Assembly (NCBI GenBank): GCA_020432045.1
Contig: JAGQHB010000103.1
Span: 1 to 64,000 of the forward strand
Direction of reading: 5' to 3'
DNA: 64,000 nucleotides
Source: Dehalococcoidia bacterium
GTDB lineage: Bacteria > Chloroflexota > Dehalococcoidia > Tepidiformales > Tepidiformaceae
Below, piece after piece: positions 50,515 through 59,954 of the stretch. The notes under the pieces are model-generated. The model was not told the origin of the DNA, did not search any database, and saw only the letters and a list, made by a program, of their open reading frames with translations. Each line of letters begins with the position of its first letter. Position 1 is the stretch's first letter. A program made the position numbers and the translations under genes.

Positions 50515-52974
50515 ATGACGAACGGCTACCACGAACTCCTTGCTCGCGTCCGCGATGGCGCCTCACCGACCGACGACGAAGCACGGCAGTTGACGGATTT
50601 CACGGAACTGGAACCGCTGTTGGAAGTGGCGACTGCGCTGAACGACGCTGGCCACGGGAACGTGATCTCATACTCGCGGAAGGTGTTCATCCCGCTTACC
50701 CAGCTTTGCCGCGACGTCTGTCACTACTGCACGTTCGCCAAGCCCCCCCGGCCCGGCCAGCGCGCCTATCTGACTGCGGACGAGCTGCTGGCGATCGCCC
50801 GCGCAGGCGCCGATGCAGGATGCAAAGAGGCACTCTTCACGCTCGGCGATAAGCCGGAGCTACGTTACAAGGTCGCGAAGCGTGAGCTGGCCGAACTCGG
50901 CTACGAAACGACGATCCAGTACCTCGCGGCGATGGCGGACCTCGTCTTCAAGGAGACAGGCCTGTTGCCGCACGCCAACCCCGGTGTGATGACACGGGAG
51001 GAAGTAGCACTGCTGCGTACCGTGTCGATTTCGCAGGGGATCATGCTCGAAAGCGCGTCTGATCGGCTGCTTGAGAAAGGCGGCGTGCACTACGGTTCAC
51101 CGGACAAGCGCCCGGGCGTCCGGCTTGAAACAATGCGCCACGCCGGCGAACTCCAGGTGCCATTCACTTCCGGGATCCTGATCGGTATCGGTGAAACACG
51201 CGCCGAGCGGATCGACGCGCTCCTCTCGTTGCGGGCCCTCCACCGGGAACACGGACATATCCAGGAGATCATCGTCCAGAACTTCCGGGCAAAAGCCGGC
51301 ACAAAGATGGCCGACGCACCCGAGCCGGACCTGGAGGACCTGCTCTGGACGATCGCGATGGCCCGCGTGGTGTTTGGGCCGGAAATGAACATCCAGGCAC
51401 CGCCCAACCTCAGCTACGATCTGTACCCAAGGCTCATTTCCGCGGGCCTAAACGACTGGGGTGGTGTCTCTCCTGTGACGCCCGACCATGTGAACCCGGA
51501 AGCACCCTGGCCACACCTGGAACAGCTGCGGCAGAACACCGCCGCCTGTGGCCGCGAACTCACCGAACGCCTCGCGATCTATCCGGCCTACGCGCTGGAT
51601 GGAGACCGCTGGCTGGATGAACAGCTGAGGACGCCTGTAGTCCGCGCGATCGACGCCGACGGATTTGCCCGGACAGAGGATTGGGCGCCCGGCGAGTTGG
51701 CGGATATCCCGGCGGCATACCGGCCGTTGGTCGCTGGAGAGCCTTCGAGGCCAACCGGACCCGTGACTGCTCGTACCCAGAAGATTCTTGACCAGGTCGA
51801 ATCTGGCGAGAGCCTATCTGAAGCGCAAATTGCGGCACTGTTCCGCGTGCGCGGGTCGGATTTCTTCGCGGTGTGCGAGGCAGCCGATGCGCTTCGGGAG
51901 CGGGTCAACGGCAACACCGTCAGCTACGTCGTCAACCGGAACATTAACTACACGAATGTCTGCTACTTCAAGTGCCAGTTCTGTGCGTTCTCCAAGGGCA
52001 AGCTGAGCGAAAACCTTCGGGGGACGCCCTACGACCTCGACCTCGATGAGGTGGTGAGGCGCACGACCGAAGCATGGGAACGCGGCGGCACGGAAGTCTG
52101 TATGCAGGGAGGTATCCACCCGGACTACACCGGCGAGACGTACCTGGAGATCCTGAACGCGGTGAAGGAAGCGCAGCCGGATATCCATGTCCACGCCTTC
52201 TCGCCACTGGAGGTTTCGCAGGGGGCAGAAACGCTCGGGCTGCCGGTGCGGGAGTACCTGCGACGCCTGAAGGCGGCTGGACTGGGGACACTCCCCGGCA
52301 CCGCAGCGGAAGTGCTTGACGACGAGGTGAGGAGGACGCTTTGTCCCGACAAGCTCTCGACGCAGGAGTGGCTTGATGTGGTGGAGGCGGCACACCTCGA
52401 AGGGTTCCGGACGACCTCGACAATCATGTACGGCCACATCGATGGACCGGTGAACTGGGCGCGCCACCTGATGCGGCTACGCGAGCTACAGCAGCGCACC
52501 GGGGGAATTACGGAGTTCGTGCCTCTGCCGTTCGTGCACATGGAGGCGCCGATATACCTCAAAGGCAAGGCGCGCCAGGGGCCGACGTTCCGTGAGGCCG
52601 TGTTGATGCACGCGGTTGCGAGGCTCGTCCTGCACCCGTTGATCACGAACATCCAGGTGTCGTGGGTGAAGATGGGGGTTGATGGCGTGCGGGCCTGCCT
52701 GAACGCGGGCGTGAACGACATGGGCGGCACGCTGATGAACGAGAGCATCAGCCGGGCAGCCGGCACGCTCCACGGGCAGGAGCTGCCCCCAGCTGCGATG
52801 GAGGAGATCATCCGCGCTGCGGGGCGGGTGCCACGACAACGAAGCACGCTCTACGGCGAGCCACCCACCGAACAGCAGGTACGGTCGTTTGGAGCACCCG
52901 AACTGCTGCCGATCGTGCTGACACCGCTGAAGCCCAGGGGGCGGCGGCGCGAAGCCGTCTCCTCCGGCGCGTAG
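50515..52974 (+). CDS. fbiC: FO synthase FbiC, fused CofG-CofH (coenzyme F420 synthesis)
   Basis: 819-residue double radical-SAM enzyme making FO (deazaflavin) from tyrosine and 5-amino-6-ribitylaminouracil. The N-terminal CofG half has C65-R-D-V-C69-H-Y-C72, with GDKPE and PNLSYDLYPRLISAGLNDWGGVSP; the C-terminal CofH half has C483-Y-F-K-C487-Q-F-C490, HPDYTGETY and INDMGGTLMNESI-like VNDMGGTLMNES. The fused form is typical of Actinobacteria and F420-making Chloroflexota. GGAGGA lies just before two adjacent ATGs; the second (50515) is better spaced than 50512. No fbiA/B/D nearby. Divergent from, and likely controlled by, the HxlR regulator. Confidence 0.97.
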   Translation: MTNGYHELLARVRDGASPTDDEARQLTDFTELEPLLEVATALNDAGHGNVISYSRKVFIPLTQLCRDVCHYCTFAKPPRPGQRAYLTADELLAIARAGADAGCKEALFTLGDKPELRYKVAKRELAELGYETTIQYLAAMADLVFKETGLLPHANPGVMTREEVALLRTVSISQGIMLESASDRLLEKGGVHYGSPDKRPGVRLETMRHAGELQVPFTSGILIGIGETRAERIDALLSLRALHREHGHIQEIIVQNFRAKAGTKMADAPEPDLEDLLWTIAMARVVFGPEMNIQAPPNLSYDLYPRLISAGLNDWGGVSPVTPDHVNPEAPWPHLEQLRQNTAACGRELTERLAIYPAYALDGDRWLDEQLRTPVVRAIDADGFARTEDWAPGELADIPAAYRPLVAGEPSRPTGPVTARTQKILDQVESGESLSEAQIAALFRVRGSDFFAVCEAADALRERVNGNTVSYVVNRNINYTNVCYFKCQFCAFSKGKLSENLRGTPYDLDLDEVVRRTTEAWERGGTEVCMQGGIHPDYTGETYLEILNAVKEAQPDIHVHAFSPLEVSQGAETLGLPVREYLRRLKAAGLGTLPGTAAEVLDDEVRRTLCPDKLSTQEWLDVVEAAHLEGFRTTSTIMYGHIDGPVNWARHLMRLRELQQRTGGITEFVPLPFVHMEAPIYLKGKARQGPTFREAVLMHAVARLVLHPLITNIQVSWVKMGVDGVRACLNAGVNDMGGTLMNESISRAAGTLHGQELPPAAMEEIIRAAGRVPRQRSTLYGEPPTEQQVRSFGAPELLPIVLTPLKPRGRRREAVSSGA

Positions 52975-52987
52975 ACGCGCAACGGGC

Positions 52988-53818
52988 CTATGGGCTCCAG
53001 GTCACGACACCGATTGGGAGCGGATGGTCGGCGATGCGGATACCTTCGGTGGTCCGGTGGGATTCCAGCCACGCTGCGAGCAGGGCGTCCTTCGCCCCAC
53101 CCTCCTGGATGAAGAGCTGATGCCGGAGAAAGCGTCGAGCGACTTCTGCATCGTCGTATAGGGCGGGTCCGCGAACCCCGGCGAGCCGTATTTCCGGCGT
53201 CTTGCCGCGAGCGAGCAGCAGGGTGAGGAATTCGGGAAGAGCCGGGAGGACCGCGCGCTCAACTCCATGGACTGGGGGCCATGCTCCGGCCGCGACGCTG
53301 GCAGGCGCCTCGTAGAGCAGGACTGCCACGCAGAGCCGGCTGGCGGCGCGCTCCATCGCGTCGAGAAATGGCCCAATGTCCTCGATGTCGTATCCGACGT
53401 GGGAAATGAAGGCGACATCGACGGCTGGAGGCGGTTCAAGCGGCCACGTCGCCGGGATCAACTCGATGTTGGAGATGCCGTACTGGGTCATCCCGTCTCC
53501 AAGGACTGAGCGCATCCCCGCCGACGGTTCGACCGCGACGACCTTGCCCGCCTTCTGCGCCAATGCGAGGGCGTAGCGGCCACCGCCGGCGCCAATATCG
53601 AGCCATGTTTCGCCGGGAAGTACGAGATTGCGGAGGGCATCGAGGGCTGGTTCGTCGGTGCGGAGAGGATCGGCCCGGAAGGATGCGGCCATCGGCGCGT
53701 AGAAGTCCTTCGGGGGTTCGCCTTCGCGGTACGCCTCGGCCTGGTCGCGGTTAGCGCGCACGCGGTTGGCCCACGCGGTCAGAGCTTCGGATCGGGTCGG
53801 CCTGAGCGGGTCGTTCAT
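52988..53818 (-). CDS. Class I SAM-dependent methyltransferase
   Basis: 276 residues. Motif I is TWLDIGAGGGRYALALA, with the acidic end of strand 2 in VVAVEPSAGM and motif IV in VDVAFISHVGYDIEDIGPF. The N-terminal 70 residues are helical. The substrate is unknown. ATG at 53818 was chosen because upstream codons lack family features. It converges on fbiC with a 13-bp gap. Confidence 0.85.
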   Translation of the reverse strand: MNDPLRPTRSEALTAWANRVRANRDQAEAYREGEPPKDFYAPMAASFRADPLRTDEPALDALRNLVLPGETWLDIGAGGGRYALALAQKAGKVVAVEPSAGMRSVLGDGMTQYGISNIELIPATWPLEPPPAVDVAFISHVGYDIEDIGPFLDAMERAASRLCVAVLLYEAPASVAAGAWPPVHGVERAVLPALPEFLTLLLARGKTPEIRLAGVRGPALYDDAEVARRFLRHQLFIQEGGAKDALLAAWLESHRTTEGIRIADHPLPIGVVTWSP

Positions 53819-53917
53819 GATACGCAGTCTCCGGCGGGAAACCGGGCGTTGCAACTCGCCCGGAGCGTACCTATGCGATACTGGATCCACTGAATTGCCG
53901 CCGAAGGAGAACGCAAC

Positions 53918-54268
53918 TTGGCAACTCGCAACCCCCAGGAACCCTTCACCCGGATCTCGGTCGCGGAAGCGAAAGCAAAGCTCGATGACGGGTCCGCCGT
54001 GATGGTGGACGTCCGCGATCCGGGCGAATACGCGGAAGTCCACGCCGACGGCGTCCGTCTTATCCCTGTGAACACGGTCGTCAACGAGGTCCAGCAGATC
54101 CGGGACTATGCAGGAAACAAAGAAGTTATGTTTATCTGCAGGTCGGGCCAGCGATCTGCGCTCGCAGCGGAATTTGCGGTCGCCGGGGGGCTCTCCGACA
54201 TCGAGCTGTACAACGTGGAAGGTGGCACACTCGCCTGGGTCGAGGCCGGTCTGCCGCTTGGCGACTAG
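53918..54268 (+). CDS. Single-domain rhodanese-like protein
   Basis: 116 residues with VMVDVRDPGEYAEVHADGV and the active-site loop C74-R-S-G-Q-R-S, so a catalytic Cys is present for sulfur transfer or a related persulfide role. The TTG start at 53918 has a strong AAGGAG 8 nt upstream. An alpha/beta hydrolase gene follows 15 bp downstream. Confidence 0.93.
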   Translation: MATRNPQEPFTRISVAEAKAKLDDGSAVMVDVRDPGEYAEVHADGVRLIPVNTVVNEVQQIRDYAGNKEVMFICRSGQRSALAAEFAVAGGLSDIELYNVEGGTLAWVEAGLPLGD

Positions 54269-54283
54269 GACACCGCGGATTCA

Positions 54284-55108
54284 GTGACGGAGGCGATCGA
54301 CCGCAGGGTATCGCTGCCGGGCGGGCAGTTCCGCCTGCTGGAGTGGGCCGGCGCGGAACCATCCGCCGTGTTTCTGCACGGGCTGACTGGCACGGCTGAT
54401 GTCTGGCGCCCATCTATCGGCGCGTTGGCGCCTGGCGCTCCGCATTCGTTCGCGATCGACCAGCGCGCCCACGGACGCACGAACGCGGACCGGGCGCGCG
54501 AAACCGCCCGGCGCATGGCGCGGGATGTCGCGGATCTCGTGGCCTCGCTGGGCCTTGAGCGGCCGCATCTTGTCGGGCATTCCATGGGGGGCCGGATAGC
54601 GATCGTTGCCGCGGCGCACTACCCACAGCTGTTCCGGTCGGTCGCCATCGTCGATATCGGCCCTGATGCGTGGAAGCAGAACTGGGTGGATTCGGTCAAC
54701 GGGTTCGCCCGGATGCGCCCCTCCCTGAGTGCCGGGGATATCGCCCGGACCATCGAACGGCGCCAGCTCGACGCCGACAACGAAGCGGCATTCCGCGCGC
54801 GATTTGCCGAGCAGCCGGACGGCAGCTTTCGCCCGTTGGGGAGCGTCGAGGCAATGTCGCGGATGGTGAGGATCCAGCGTTCGGCGAGCTACTGGTCCGA
54901 CTGGGAAGCGATCCGGCCACCCGCCCTGTTGGTGCGCGGCGGCGATTCCGATGAGCTGCGGCCGCACGTCTTTGACCAGATGCGGCGGCGCAACCCGGCC
55001 GTCGAGGTCGTGGAGTTCGCGGGTGTTGGCCACAATGTGCCGCTGCTGGCCCCGGCACGTCTCGCCGCAACATTGGCGGCGTTCTGGCGCAACATCAGCG
55101 GGCCTTGA
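54284..55108 (+). CDS. Alpha/beta hydrolase (Ser nucleophile)
   Basis: 274 residues. Oxyanion-hole FLHGLTGTADVW, nucleophile elbow GHSMGGR, acid in LLVRGGDSDELRP and terminal His in FAGVGHNVP give a complete triad in the esterase/haloperoxidase-like group. The substrate is unknown. GTG start at 54284. It is followed 37 bp later by the sortase gene. Confidence 0.9.
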   Translation: MTEAIDRRVSLPGGQFRLLEWAGAEPSAVFLHGLTGTADVWRPSIGALAPGAPHSFAIDQRAHGRTNADRARETARRMARDVADLVASLGLERPHLVGHSMGGRIAIVAAAHYPQLFRSVAIVDIGPDAWKQNWVDSVNGFARMRPSLSAGDIARTIERRQLDADNEAAFRARFAEQPDGSFRPLGSVEAMSRMVRIQRSASYWSDWEAIRPPALLVRGGDSDELRPHVFDQMRRRNPAVEVVEFAGVGHNVPLLAPARLAATLAAFWRNISGP

Positions 55109-55145
55109 AGATCAGGGCCGGGCTCCCGTTCGTACCAGAGGTGGC

Positions 55146-55814
55146 ATGAGACATCGAATTGTTGCTCCCGTCGTCCTGTTCGCCTTTCTCGCGGGCATTG
55201 CGTTGCTGAGCGTGTCGCTCGCCGCACCGGAAGGGCTGACCCGGCGAGCGGTGCTGCCGCACATCTCGAACGCCGACCCGGAGCCAACGCCCACCCCAAC
55301 AGCAACGCCAGCGCCACGAAAGGACCCGTACGTCGGGCCGATCAAGTCGTTGTACCTCGGCTCAGCACTGGTCTTGGGCGGAGCACCACTGGAAGAACGC
55401 GATACCTACTTCAGCGGTGGCCGCGAGTATTTCGAAGACCCCTCTGCGCCGCAGTACATCACCTGGTATCCGAGGTTCGGGCGGCCGGGATGGGCGGCGG
55501 GGAACACGATCTTCGCCGCTCACGTGAACTATGTGCATTACGGGAACGGCCCGTTTGCCTACCTGCTGGATGCAGCTGCAGGGGACGCCCTCTACATAAC
55601 CATGGACAACGGCGACATGCTGACTTACACCGTTAAGTCTGTGACGCTCTACCACCTGGCCGGGCTGGACATGGACGCGGTGGTATTTCCGGCGCTGGAC
55701 AGCCATACGGAGCGCGTGACGTTGATTAGCTGCGGTGGGACGTTCATCCCTGCTGCGGTCGGCGGCGAATACGACAGCCGGATCGTGTTGGTGGCGGAGC
55801 GGTACGTGCCTTAG
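55146..55814 (+). CDS. Class F-like sortase (cysteine transpeptidase)
   Basis: 222 residues, secreted and membrane-tethered by an N-terminal TM helix (about 6-27), followed by a Pro/Thr linker and the sortase barrel. The triad is visible: H126 in IFAAHVNYV, C196 in VTLISCGG and R212 in YDSRIVLVAE. The single short HxNY and the compact ISCGG loop point to class E/F rather than A or B. Sortases join LPxTG-like proteins to the wall; no sorting-signal protein is seen in this window, so its substrates are elsewhere. The ATG at 55146 has AGAGGT about 3 nt upstream. Confidence 0.9.
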   Translation: MRHRIVAPVVLFAFLAGIALLSVSLAAPEGLTRRAVLPHISNADPEPTPTPTATPAPRKDPYVGPIKSLYLGSALVLGGAPLEERDTYFSGGREYFEDPSAPQYITWYPRFGRPGWAAGNTIFAAHVNYVHYGNGPFAYLLDAAAGDALYITMDNGDMLTYTVKSVTLYHLAGLDMDAVVFPALDSHTERVTLISCGGTFIPAAVGGEYDSRIVLVAERYVP

Positions 55815-55924
55815 GGATGCATCCAAAGCCCTGACCGCGCTGCACCCAAACCCGAAGCGCCGTCTATCTCCAATGGGGCGGCACGGATCCCGCGTGTGCT
55901 CAGCGCAGCGGCTACCCGGAATCC

Positions 55925-55953
55925 TTGTGAGCTTGCCAAGGACTTGCTAAGAT
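55925..55953 (+). promoter_or_regulatory. Putative promoter of rpoD
   Basis: TTGTGA (55925-55930), 17-bp spacer, TAAGAT (55948-55953), about 65 bp before the ATG. The rest of the 205-bp gap after the sortase gene shows no other feature. Confidence 0.55.
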
Positions 55954-56019
55954 GGACAAGGCGGATTGCGCCCATTTCCGTTTGTGCCCGTCCGTCGAAG
56001 AAGGAGTTCTAACCAGTAG

Positions 56020-57639
56020 ATGAGTGACGATACCCTGACCGAGACCCCAACCGCTGCCGGCAGCGACATGCTTGGCAGCGTGTTGAGCCGTCTTTCCAGC
56101 AGCGAATTCGAGGAAGAGTCAGACGAGGACACCCCTGCTGACCTCGAAGAGGAAGAAGAAGAAGAAACCCAGGCTGAGCAGGAAGAAGAAGAAGTAGAGT
56201 CCGTCGCGCTCCTCGCCGACGAGGCTGAGGGCATTGACGACCCGGTCCGGATGTACCTCCGCGAAATCGGCAAGGTTTACCTGCTGACTGCGGACGATGA
56301 GAAGCACCTCGCCCGCCAGATGGAAGAAGGCATCCATCTGCGCCAGATCGAGGAAGCGTATGTGGCGACGTATGGGCATCCGCCCTCCGCGGCGCGCGTC
56401 GCCGTCTCGCTCCTGGAGCAGTGGACGGGTCTGCTGCCGGTATTCAAGGCGGCGAAGCCGTTTCTCGACGATTACGACAAGATCATCGCAAGGAACGCGC
56501 CAGTACTCGACAAGGATGAGCCGCCGCCGCGTACGCCAAAGTGGCGAGTCGCGGGCACACCGAAGCTGAAGAACATGTCCTTCTCCGAGGTCATCGGCGA
56601 TTCGCAGTTCCGCGGACTAATCGACGGCGAGCTGGACGCGGACTTCCTCCGGTACGCGAACCAGAAGATGAAGCGGACCGGCGACGACCAGGACGACCGT
56701 ACCCACAAGGACATCGTCCTGCTCTCAATCGTCACGCATATCCTGAATCGCGACCTCGTGTCGCAGATGGGCGAAGAGGCTGGCGGCGAGGACAACCTCA
56801 TCCCGCCGATCGACGGACTGGTCGAAAAGCTGGCGCCGCTGGAGGACAAGCTCCGGTACCACTTCGAGGCGCTGAAGCAGCACGGCGACCGTGCCGAGCG
56901 GCGTCTCACGGAGGCGAACCTTCGCCTTGTGGTGTCGGTGGCGAAGAAGTACATCGGCCGGGGCATGTCGCTGCTGGACTTGATCCAGGAAGGCAACATC
57001 GGCCTCATACGCGCGGTCGAGAAGTTCGACTACCGCAAGGGCTTCAAGTTCTCGACGTACGCGACATGGTGGATCCGGCAGGCGATCACCCGCGCGATAG
57101 CGGACCAGGCGCGGACCATCCGCATCCCGGTCCACATGGTGGAGACGATTAACAAGCTGGTACGCGTCAGCCGCCGCCTCGTGCAGGAGTACGGACGTGA
57201 GCCGACGAGCGAAGAGATTGCTCGCGGCATGACGGAAGCCGGCAAGCAAGACGCGGCATCGATGTTTAGCCCGGAGCGCATCCGGGAGATTCAGAAGGTG
57301 TCGCAGGAGCCGGTCTCCCTCGAGACGCCGATCGGCGAAGAGGAAGACAGCCACCTTGGGGACTTCATTCCCGATGAGGGCGCTCTCGCCCCTGCGGAGG
57401 CCGCGAGCCAGCAGCTCCTCCGGGAGCAGGTCGAGGATGTGCTCGCGAGCCTGACGAGCCGGGAACGGCGTGTTTTGCAGCTTCGGTTTGGTCTCGAGGA
57501 CGGTCGAAGCCGCACCCTCGAAGAGGTTGGACGCGAATTCGGGGTCACCCGCGAACGCATCCGCCAGATCGAAGCGAAAGCCCTTCGAAAGCTTCGGCAC
57601 CCGAGCCGGAGCCGGAAGCTGCGAGACTACCTGGACTAG
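56020..57639 (+). CDS. rpoD: Primary RNA polymerase sigma factor RpoD/SigA
   Basis: 539-residue housekeeping sigma-70. A low-complexity Glu-rich N-terminus (about 28-65) stands in for region 1.1. Region 1.2 is [22 protein letters not shown], then a non-conserved insert of about 150 residues, region 2 ([55 protein letters not shown]), region 3 and region 4 ([38 protein letters not shown]). The complete set and the [13 protein letters not shown] linker mark it as group 1. A clear terminator follows. Confidence 0.97.
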   Translation: MSDDTLTETPTAAGSDMLGSVLSRLSSSEFEEESDEDTPADLEEEEEEETQAEQEEEEVESVALLADEAEGIDDPVRMYLREIGKVYLLTADDEKHLARQMEEGIHLRQIEEAYVATYGHPPSAARVAVSLLEQWTGLLPVFKAAKPFLDDYDKIIARNAPVLDKDEPPPRTPKWRVAGTPKLKNMSFSEVIGDSQFRGLIDGELDADFLRYANQKMKRTGDDQDDRTHKDIVLLSIVTHILNRDLVSQMGEEAGGEDNLIPPIDGLVEKLAPLEDKLRYHFEALKQHGDRAERRLTEANLRLVVSVAKKYIGRGMSLLDLIQEGNIGLIRAVEKFDYRKGFKFSTYATWWIRQAITRAIADQARTIRIPVHMVETINKLVRVSRRLVQEYGREPTSEEIARGMTEAGKQDAASMFSPERIREIQKVSQEPVSLETPIGEEEDSHLGDFIPDEGALAPAEAASQQLLREQVEDVLASLTSRERRVLQLRFGLEDGRSRTLEEVGREFGVTRERIRQIEAKALRKLRHPSRSRKLRDYLD

Positions 57640-57662
57640 CGCAGCTATTTCACGACGAGCGA

Positions 57663-57698
57663 AAGCGGGCAGCATGACGGTGCTGCCCGCTTCGTTTT
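57663..57698 (+). terminator. Rho-independent terminator of rpoD
   Basis: 12-bp perfect stem (57663-57674 with 57681-57692, AAGCGGGCAGCA and its complement), TGACGG loop, then CGTTTTG. It starts 23 bp after the rpoD stop. Confidence 0.85.
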
Positions 57699-57782
57699 GT
57701 CCGGTCGATCGCGGCAGTCTCCGTCTTTCATTCCCTCAGTCCCACGGCCAGAATGCCGCAAGAATGAAGGAGGGCCACGACT

Positions 57783-58517
57783 ATGGGAAGGCTCGACGGG
57801 AAGATTGCGCTCATCACCGGCGGCGCGCGCGGCCAGGGGGCGGCCGAAGCACGGCTGTTTGCTGCGGAAGGCGCGGTTGTGTTCCTGACCGATGTCCTCG
57901 ATGCGGAGGGTGCTGCGGTTGCGGCCGAGATCGATGGCCACTACCTCCGGCACGATGTGACGAACGAGGCAGCGTGGGAGTCCGCGGTGGCCGAGGTCGT
58001 CCGGTTGCATGGGCGGGTCGATGTGCTTGTGAACAACGCCGGGATCTACCGATCGGCGCCGCTGACGGAAATGTCGCTGGATGACTACCGCCGTGTAATC
58101 GACGTGAACCAGGTTGGTGTGTTTCTCGGGTTGAAGCACGTCGGCCGGCAGATGCTGCTTCAGGGTTCGGGGGCGATGGTGAACATCTCCTCCGTCGCGG
58201 GTCTCAGGGGTGGGGGCACGGCCATCGCCTATACGGCCAGTAAGTGGGCTGTACGGGGGATGACGAAGACAGGTGCACAGTACTTCGGGCCGCACGGCAT
58301 CCGGGTGAATTCAATCCACCCGGGCCTCATCGAAACACCAATGCTGCACCAGCTGCCGGGGATGGATGCTGATCCGGAACGTTATGTGCAGCGGATTCCA
58401 ATGGGCCGGATCGCCGAGGCAGACGACGTGGCGAAGCTCGCTCTGTTCCTCGCCTCGGACGACAGCTCCTACATCAACGGGGCGGAGGTCACCGTCGATG
58501 GCGGGATGACCGCATAA
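57783..58517 (+). CDS. Short-chain dehydrogenase/reductase (classical SDR)
   Basis: 244 residues. Cofactor motif TGGARGQG, structural NNAG, catalytic Ser in ISSVAG and Y-x-x-x-K in YTASK, with PG motif HPGLIETPM, so all catalytic residues are present. Acidic residue after strand 2 (LTDV) favours NAD(H) over NADP(H). The GARGQG variant and overall pattern resemble FabG-like and 20-beta-hydroxysteroid dehydrogenases, so a steroid or hydroxyacyl substrate is possible. GGAGG precedes the ATG. It converges with an alpha/beta hydrolase gene. Confidence 0.93.
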   Translation: MGRLDGKIALITGGARGQGAAEARLFAAEGAVVFLTDVLDAEGAAVAAEIDGHYLRHDVTNEAAWESAVAEVVRLHGRVDVLVNNAGIYRSAPLTEMSLDDYRRVIDVNQVGVFLGLKHVGRQMLLQGSGAMVNISSVAGLRGGGTAIAYTASKWAVRGMTKTGAQYFGPHGIRVNSIHPGLIETPMLHQLPGMDADPERYVQRIPMGRIAEADDVAKLALFLASDDSSYINGAEVTVDGGMTA

Positions 58518-58524
58518 CGGTGCA

Positions 58525-59382
58525 TCACGCCGGTGTTTGCGCTCGCAGGAATGTCCGTACGGTATCGATGAAGTCCTGTCTGCGATCCGGGTCGTTCCAC
58601 TGGAAAGGCAGCATCGTGGCGTTTGGCGCCTCACGGGCAATGCGTTCGCCGATCCCTCGCGGGTGGAACGGGTCGTTGCCGGGAGCTACGAGCATTGGCG
58701 TGGTGCAGGATTGCATCCATTCGGGCGTCGCTGTGAAGTAGGGCGGCTTGTCCGGCCACATGCCGTCACGGAAGGCGACAACCAGCGCGACGTAGTCCTC
58801 GGGCGCCATCGCTTCGATCTCCGCGCGGAACGCCGGGTCATTGGCGATGCGCGGGGCGAACGGTCCGGCAGCGTTGTTCGCCATGAACAGCGAGTTCTGG
58901 ATCGCTGCGGCCGTGACGGCCTTCATGCCCTCGGCCTTCGCTACCCGCATGGTCTCGTTGAACATCGCGTAGAAAACACCGACGTTGTTGGTTTCGTTTA
59001 GGCCGACCGGGTTCTGAGCGACAGCCGCGGCGATTCGTTCAGGCGCAGCCTGGATCAGGTTCCAGATGTAGGCACCGCCTATGCAGCCCCCCATCACGTG
59101 GGCACGGCGCGCGCCCGCATCATCGAGGACAGCGAGCTGGTCGCCTGCAGTCTGCGCGTAGCTAAAGGGTGTGGCGGGGGCGAAACTCGTGCCGGCGTGG
59201 CGCTGGTCCATGCCGATGACTCGGAATTCGTCGCTGAGTTCTTTCATCGGGTTGAAAGCGCTCTGATCCCAGAACTCGACCTGGCTGGAGACGCCGCCAG
59301 GAGCGATGAGAAGCAGGGGGAAGCCCGTACCTTCGACCTCGTAGTGGATCGAAGCACCGTCGGGACGAGCAATGATCGTCAT
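58525..59382 (-). CDS. Alpha/beta hydrolase with cysteine nucleophile
   Basis: 285 residues. The fold is recognised by LLLIAPGG (oxyanion), GMDQRHAGTS, elbow VMGGCIGGAY and acid region LVAPGNDPFHP. The nucleophile position is Cys100, not Ser, as in dienelactone hydrolase-type enzymes. The catalytic His near the C-terminus is not clear: the last His in the protein is the one in NDPFHP. This may make it a slow or non-hydrolytic member. It follows the Rieske gene on the minus strand with a 41-bp gap, so the two may be co-transcribed. Confidence 0.8.
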   Translation of the reverse strand: MTIIARPDGASIHYEVEGTGFPLLLIAPGGVSSQVEFWDQSAFNPMKELSDEFRVIGMDQRHAGTSFAPATPFSYAQTAGDQLAVLDDAGARRAHVMGGCIGGAYIWNLIQAAPERIAAAVAQNPVGLNETNNVGVFYAMFNETMRVAKAEGMKAVTAAAIQNSLFMANNAAGPFAPRIANDPAFRAEIEAMAPEDYVALVVAFRDGMWPDKPPYFTATPEWMQSCTTPMLVAPGNDPFHPRGIGERIAREAPNATMLPFQWNDPDRRQDFIDTVRTFLRAQTPA

Positions 59383-59423
59383 CGGAACCCTCCGTGGGCC
59401 GCATGTGACACGAGTCTACTGCG

Positions 59424-59798
59424 TCAGCGGCGATGGCCACGGCGCGGGCGCGGCGGCGTGGGGGACTCGACCGAAAGGTCAGCCTCGAGGACACCTTCCG
59501 CCGACACGCGGATTGGGAAGCTGGCAACGGGCCGGATCGCGGGCAACGTCAGTGCGCGGCCGTCGGTTGGATCGAACCGCGCCCCGTGGCGCGGGCATTC
59601 AACCTGGCAACCGTTCACCAGTTCGCCGTCGGCGAGCGGGCCATCGTCGTGGGTGCAGCGGTCTTCGATGGCGTAGAAGCGCCCTTCGCAATGTACGACC
59701 AGCACGCTGCGCGCACCTTCCGGATGGAAGTCCTTCATCGCCCCTGGTGGGATTTGATCCGCAGGACCGAGCGTTGTCCACCGGGTTTCATCAGTCAT
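59424..59798 (-). CDS. Rieske [2Fe-2S] ferredoxin
   Basis: 124 residues. Cluster motif C48-T-H50 and C68-P-R-H71, matching C-x-H-x(17)-C-x2-H; the fold is that of ferredoxins from aromatic-ring dioxygenases or NirD-like proteins, soluble and single-domain. It would pass electrons to an oxygenase not found here. The C-terminal 20 residues are Pro/Arg-rich. ATG at 59798 starts the fold. Divergent from the CoA-transferase pair. Confidence 0.93.
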   Translation of the reverse strand: MTDETRWTTLGPADQIPPGAMKDFHPEGARSVLVVHCEGRFYAIEDRCTHDDGPLADGELVNGCQVECPRHGARFDPTDGRALTLPAIRPVASFPIRVSAEGVLEADLSVESPTPPRPRRGHRR

Positions 59799-59954
59799 TA
59801 CGGCGCATCGTCCATCCTTGGCGGCTTTGGGCCGCTCCTGCCGATCGTAGCAAGTACGGCGGGCAGGCGCCGCATTGCGAACCGATCCGTGCGTTGGAGG
59901 AATCGGTTTGCTATTGTCCCGCCAGCGTTCGTGGCGGAAAGACCGGGGGTAAGC

